A DNA stretch of 22,590 bases from Coleophoma eucalyptorum (lineage: Eukaryota; Ascomycota; Leotiomycetes; Helotiales; Dermateaceae). The stretch is taken from NCBI GenBank assembly GCA_026120035.1, contig JALRME010000090.1:1-22590 (forward strand), written 5' to 3'. Position 1 is the first letter of the stretch, and every line of letters begins with the position of its first letter. Under the pieces are notes generated by a model that was given only the letters and a program-made list of their open reading frames with translations, did no database searches and was not told the DNA's origin. The translations under genes were made by a program, and so were the position numbers. Positions 18,683 through 22,590 of this stretch are shown here, in pieces.

Positions 18683-21600
18683 ATGCATCCATTTGTGCAT
18701 TTACCCGAGTATGGGTTAATCGTTTGTTCAGAATGCAAGCACGCCGTGTTACCCAGTCATGTTAACACCCATTTAAAGGACATCAATAAACATAAGGCCA
18801 CCAAGGAAGTCCGAGAACGGATTGATCAAGAAGTACAGCATATTCGCGGATTGAAAAGAGAGAGAGCACAGTTAAATAGGTTAGTTTTCCCATCCCCATC
18901 CAACCCACCCATCCAAGTATTGCAAGAGCCCAGAACGGACGGAATGAAATGTCAAGAATATAACAGCCAAGGGTTACCATGTCAATATATCGCATGTCAA
19001 TTAGCCAATATCCAGAAACATTACCGGGAAGAGCATATGTGGGTCAACAGTCGAAAGAAGGGCAGACAGATCAAAAGGAAAGAGTTAGTAGTCCCATGGA
19101 GAACCGGAGTCCACTGCCAGCATTTTTTCGTTCGTGGGCCCGGAGCACAGTATTTTGAGGTAAGTAGTCGAGCCAATCCCCGAGCAGGAATTATACCATC
19201 CGGAGATAGTGGATTTGCAGCAGCAAAGCAAGAACTGTCAGCAGCGTTAAAGAAGGCCGAAGACGAAGAGCGAAAGCAGATCTCAGAACCCGACGAAAGT
19301 CGTGAGCCAAATCCATGGTTACGCCGGGTTGGGTGGGCATCCCACTTGACAGGGTTAGATCGCGACGAGGTAAGGGAGTTAGTTGAGCCAGTTGAGGAGG
19401 ATGGGCCAGAATTACAGGTATTGTGTAAAGCATTTGATTGGATGATTCAAGGCGCACAATTCAATGCAGTCAAGGAGGTAGTCGGAATCCATGCATTGTT
19501 TGAGGCCAACAAGAAAGAGATGGACCAGAAGCCGAATATGCCATTTGATAGTTGGATGAGTGTAACCACGGTAAAGAGATATACCGAGGTTTGGAAGACA
19601 TTATTGTGTTATATATTCCGAGCCGAGGATGACGACGAGGACAAAAGGCCACCATACCGGTTGACAGAGAATCAACAGGACCAACTGGAGGTATTGCGAG
19701 ACAAGATTTTAGAGTTTCGGAGGTGGAAGGAGCAGCAGCCCATAAGAGAAGACCCCAAAGACGAGGGAGAGTCAGATGAGGAGATTGAGTGGATGAAGCA
19801 GATTCAACGACGGGTTTTACAGTTTTGTATCACTTTGTTGAACCAGCCATTGCAAGACCACGAGTATAAGAGTGCCATTATTAGTGGATTGGCAGTTTTG
19901 GGGATGCGGGAGGATAAAGGGTGGTTAGATGCCGAGGATTATACGCCGAAATATTCGGCCGTGATCAAGTTGGCCCGATTGATGGTGTTACAAGAGGCAT
20001 ATGAGAGACGGCAGGCCGAAATCATTAGACATAGTGCACGTGGATTACCCCCGAAGGATGCGGAGAGGGCAGCCACGAGTTATTATCGGTTAACCCGTGG
20101 TTTGGTCCAAGAATTCATGACCATGGCCCGTGACGAGAAGGATCCCGTACCAATGCAGTGGTTATATGACAGCCGGTCATATGGGTTCAAGATCCGGTAT
20201 ACCAGCACAGCGGGAGGCAAGATCCAGTGGATTGGAGACACCGTGATATACCCCAATATCAAGTTCAGCATGAATCAAGTGCGTACGATGGTTAACGGGT
20301 TGTTGGAGGAGGCCAGAGAGGAGTTGTTTAAGGAATTGATCATGATAGGATTGGATGAGGAGGGAGAGGTAGATGCCAAAGTGCCCCCAATCAAATGGGA
20401 GTCCATGATTGACCAGCCGTCCGAGAGCCGAGTTGGGTGGTCATTTTTGGAAGACGAGAGGAATGAATGGGCAGTATGTAAAGAGTGGTGGATGTTCCAG
20501 AGGATGTATGAGGAGCCAGAAGTCCGAGGAAGGTTATTAGATCCAGCCGGGAATTTGCAGATGGAAGCATTTGCCGCATATCAGCGTCATATTACCCGAT
20601 TCAAAGAGTTGTTGTTGATTTTGATGCAGTTATGCGGAGGTCAGCCCAGCAGAGCGCCCGAGTTGTTAGGGTTACGGTGGAAGAATACAGAGTATGGGGG
20701 GGTTAGGAATATATTTATTGAGGAAGGGTTGGTTGCATTTGTAGCCACATATCATAAGGGGTATAGGAGCAGCGGAAACATTAAAATCATCCACCGGTAT
20801 TTGCCCCGAGAGGTCGGCGAGTTATTGGTATATTATTTATGGTTGGTATTGCCATTTTGGGAGAAGTTGCAATTTAAGGTAGCAGGAAAGCCCAGCGCCA
20901 GCCTATTTTTATGGGGGGACGGAGAAAAGAAGGAGCATCGACAGTGGACAGGACCAAAGCGGCCAAGGCAAGGAGACAAGCAGAGGATGCACCCCGAGGA
21001 TCAAGAGGAGCCGGCAGGCCAAGATCCAATAGACGACAACAGTTTAGAGCAGGACGGGGAGGCCATAGGCGAAGGTGCATTTCACCCGCCGGGCGGGCGA
21101 AATCAAAAGCAGTTGATTGCCCAGAGACAAGACCGTGGATGGACATCCGAGCGAGTCCGAAAGATTATGCAGGAGAGTAGTGAGCGGTGGATGGGGGTCA
21201 GGGTGAATATCAGTGCATGGAGGCAGATTGCCATTGCCATTTCCCGCAAGTATTGCCGTAATGACCGATTTGAGGAAGAGAAGTCCAAGTTAGAAGACGG
21301 GGATTGGGACGAGGATAATCCAGATGGGGATGACCCATGGGATTTGCAATCCGGGCATGGAACCCATATTGCAGGTATGATATATGCCAGGGAATTGATG
21401 GAGGGGGACAATAGCATTATTGGCCGCAGGGAGAAATTCCGACGGGTCAGCCATGTATGGCATTGTTGGTTGAATTTCCCGTCCGCACACGAAGGGGTGG
21501 GTATGAGCGGGCGAAACAAGAGAAAGAGAGAGTTGTACGAAGAGGAGATGCAAGACGATCAATTGAGGAGGTGGAAGCGATTGAGAGGGGTCAATATCCA

Positions 21601-22300
21601 CGAGGAATTAGAAGGTATGTTTGGTGACAGAGCCGAATTCCGTGGGTTACAGGAACCAGCATTAAGGGCCATCATGAAAGGCAAGAGTCCCATTTTGGTC
21701 ATCATGGGAACCGGGACGGGAAAGAGTTTATTGTTTATGTTACCAGCCAAGTGTGTCAGCAACGGGACCACCATTGTTATCACGCCATTAGTTTCATTAC
21801 AGCACGATTTAGTCGACCGGTGTCAGAAGACCGGGATTTCATGTATGATGTGGGATTCGCGCAAGGCCAAGACCCAGGCACATTCGCCCACCCGGGTGGT
21901 CATGGTCACGCCCGAGTCAGCGGTCAGCAAGACATTCAGCACGTTTTTAACCCGATTACAAGGGATGCACCAGTTAGACCGGATTGTAGTTGACGAGTGT
22001 CACACCGTGTTAGACAGCACGCTCAAGTTCCGGCCCAAGATGAGGCAGTTGGGGGATTTGGTCAGGAGAGAGGTCCAGATGGTTTATTTGACAGCCACAT
22101 TGCCACCGCACACCGAACCGGAATTTATGGAGATTATGAAGGTGAAGGCCGAGGATGTCCATATATTCCGGGCGGTCACCAGTCGACCCAACATTCAATA
22201 TTCGGCATGGGAGTACGAGGGAGAGGAAGAGGCAGCCATATGCCAGTTGGTCAAGGACAAGTTGGATGAATTCCCGGCGCCAGCCAAAATCATTATATAA
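18683..22300 (+). CDS. TLH: Telomere-linked RecQ-type helicase with zinc-finger and tyrosine-recombinase-like regions, 3' truncated
   Basis: This is a single intronless frame of 1205 codons. The N terminus has a C2H2-type knuckle (C15, C18, H26, H30) and a second Cys/His cluster (C90, C100, C105, H113, H118), as in the DUF3505-like N-terminal region of fungal telomere-linked helicases. Residues about 560-910 look like a tyrosine recombinase: R657 in SRAPELLGLRW, K692 in YHKG, R847 in ISAWRQIA, H892 and Y901 in GHGTHIAGMIYAR. The SF2 RecQ core follows: FRGLQEPALRAI (motif 0), GTGTGKS (1009-1015), DECH (1104-1107) and LTATL (motif III). The frame ends at TAA 22298-22300, and helicase sequence resumes one base out of phase. 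Leucine is almost always TTA/TTG, unlike the genes to the left. RecQ enzymes unwind DNA 3' to 5'; without motif VI this copy is probably not a working helicase. TLH is a generic family symbol. Confidence 0.9.
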   Translation: MHPFVHLPEYGLIVCSECKHAVLPSHVNTHLKDINKHKATKEVRERIDQEVQHIRGLKRERAQLNRLVFPSPSNPPIQVLQEPRTDGMKCQEYNSQGLPCQYIACQLANIQKHYREEHMWVNSRKKGRQIKRKELVVPWRTGVHCQHFFVRGPGAQYFEVSSRANPRAGIIPSGDSGFAAAKQELSAALKKAEDEERKQISEPDESREPNPWLRRVGWASHLTGLDRDEVRELVEPVEEDGPELQVLCKAFDWMIQGAQFNAVKEVVGIHALFEANKKEMDQKPNMPFDSWMSVTTVKRYTEVWKTLLCYIFRAEDDDEDKRPPYRLTENQQDQLEVLRDKILEFRRWKEQQPIREDPKDEGESDEEIEWMKQIQRRVLQFCITLLNQPLQDHEYKSAIISGLAVLGMREDKGWLDAEDYTPKYSAVIKLARLMVLQEAYERRQAEIIRHSARGLPPKDAERAATSYYRLTRGLVQEFMTMARDEKDPVPMQWLYDSRSYGFKIRYTSTAGGKIQWIGDTVIYPNIKFSMNQVRTMVNGLLEEAREELFKELIMIGLDEEGEVDAKVPPIKWESMIDQPSESRVGWSFLEDERNEWAVCKEWWMFQRMYEEPEVRGRLLDPAGNLQMEAFAAYQRHITRFKELLLILMQLCGGQPSRAPELLGLRWKNTEYGGVRNIFIEEGLVAFVATYHKGYRSSGNIKIIHRYLPREVGELLVYYLWLVLPFWEKLQFKVAGKPSASLFLWGDGEKKEHRQWTGPKRPRQGDKQRMHPEDQEEPAGQDPIDDNSLEQDGEAIGEGAFHPPGGRNQKQLIAQRQDRGWTSERVRKIMQESSERWMGVRVNISAWRQIAIAISRKYCRNDRFEEEKSKLEDGDWDEDNPDGDDPWDLQSGHGTHIAGMIYARELMEGDNSIIGRREKFRRVSHVWHCWLNFPSAHEGVGMSGRNKRKRELYEEEMQDDQLRRWKRLRGVNIHEELEGMFGDRAEFRGLQEPALRAIMKGKSPILVIMGTGTGKSLLFMLPAKCVSNGTTIVITPLVSLQHDLVDRCQKTGISCMMWDSRKAKTQAHSPTRVVMVTPESAVSKTFSTFLTRLQGMHQLDRIVVDECHTVLDSTLKFRPKMRQLGDLVRREVQMVYLTATLPPHTEPEFMEIMKVKAEDVHIFRAVTSRPNIQYSAWEYEGEEEAAICQLVKDKLDEFPAPAKIII

Positions 22301-22473
22301 GCAGTAGTATTGCCAGCACCAAGGCATTGAGCAAGGCATTGCAGTACCACGCATATTACCGGGAAATTGGCAGTGCACAGAAGAAGGAAGAGATTCGGAA
22401 AGAGTGGCAGAGTGCCAATGGCCGGGTGATTATTGCCACCAATGCATTTGGGTTGGGTATTGACCAGCCTTAG
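22301..22473 (+). pseudogene. Out-of-frame remainder of the RecQ helicase, cut by the telomere
   Basis: In the frame starting AGC at 22300, the helicase C-terminal lobe continues: SSSIASTKALSKALQ, GRVIIATNAFGLGIDQP, then TAG formed by the first telomere repeat (22471-22473). RVIIATNAFGLGID is RecQ motif V. Loss of one T in ATTATAT(T)AGC near 22298 would explain the shift from the main ORF. Motif VI (QxxGRxGR), the zinc-binding RQC region and everything after are absent, since telomere repeats begin at 22470. Confidence 0.85.
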
Positions 22474-22590
22474 GGTTAGTTAGGGTTAGGGTTAGGGTTA
22501 GGGTTAGGGTTAGGGTTAGGGTTAGGGTTAGGGTTAGGGTTAGGGTTAGGGTTAGGGTTAGGGTTAGGGTTAGGGTTAGGGTTAGGGTTA
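22470..22590 (+). repeat. Telomere: TTAGGG array at the chromosome end
   Basis: The first unit is TTAGGG at 22470-22475, followed by one short unit TTAG (22476-22479), then 18.5 perfect TTAGGG units to the window edge. The G-rich strand runs 5' to 3' toward the edge, as at a true right-hand chromosome terminus. TTAGGG is the standard telomere repeat of filamentous fungi. The junction lies inside the helicase coding sequence with no subtelomeric spacer. Confidence 0.99.

Noticed and set aside
1..22590. tRNA, rRNA, CRISPR arrays and bacterial-type signals
   Set aside because: None was seen. The introns and telomere show a eukaryotic chromosome end.

Overview
The window is the end of a chromosome from a filamentous fungus, most likely an ascomycete. 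The evidence is about 20 TTAGGG repeats running off the right edge in the orientation of a right-hand chromosome end, genes split by 44-75 bp GT...AG introns, and fungal accessory families (patatin, HET, NB-ARC/TPR, telomere-linked RecQ helicase). All exon structures below were worked out by hand from reading frames and splice signals. No transcript or database evidence was available.

Layout, left to right. 93-1126 holds two small minus-strand genes: an unrecognised one, and a small zinc-ribbon-like protein. 1460-4659 is an intact six-exon patatin-like phospholipase with a RING-like zinc motif. 5314-5742 is a graveyard with a HET-domain fragment and a basic coiled-coil fragment. 6031-6873 is an F-box/LRR-like protein that may lack its N terminus. 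7106-7974 is an unrecognised minus-strand three-exon gene with no visible ATG. 8497-10174 is a minus-strand FHA-like plus Ser/Thr kinase protein with every catalytic motif present. 10498-11001 is a small basic protein, diverging from the kinase. 11189-11575 is a doubtful Cys-rich ORF. 11859-15600 is a seven-exon NLR-type protein: alpha/beta-hydrolase (lipase-like), NB-ARC and a TPR array of eight nearly identical 42-residue units. 15897-16060 is a decayed 17-bp tandem repeat. 16585-17443 is a minus-strand five-exon coiled-coil gene with an in-frame TGA. 18683-22473 is a telomere-linked RecQ helicase gene that the telomere cuts off.

How the parts relate. The left 16 kb is an accessory subtelomeric block rich in non-self-recognition and incompatibility-type parts (patatin, HET relic, lipase-NB-ARC-TPR receptor, FHA kinase), mixed with broken genes. 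Nothing shows that these act as one pathway; they may simply collect in a fast-evolving chromosome end. The right 4 kb is a different class of DNA: a long intronless ORF with its own codon habits (leucine almost always TTA/TTG). It joins zinc-finger motifs, a region with a full tyrosine-recombinase-like residue set (R657, K692, R847, H892, Y901) and a DECH RecQ helicase. The helicase is frameshifted near 22298 and then replaced by telomere repeats just after motif V. The recombinase-helicase fusion at a telomere is the observation I find most worth following up.
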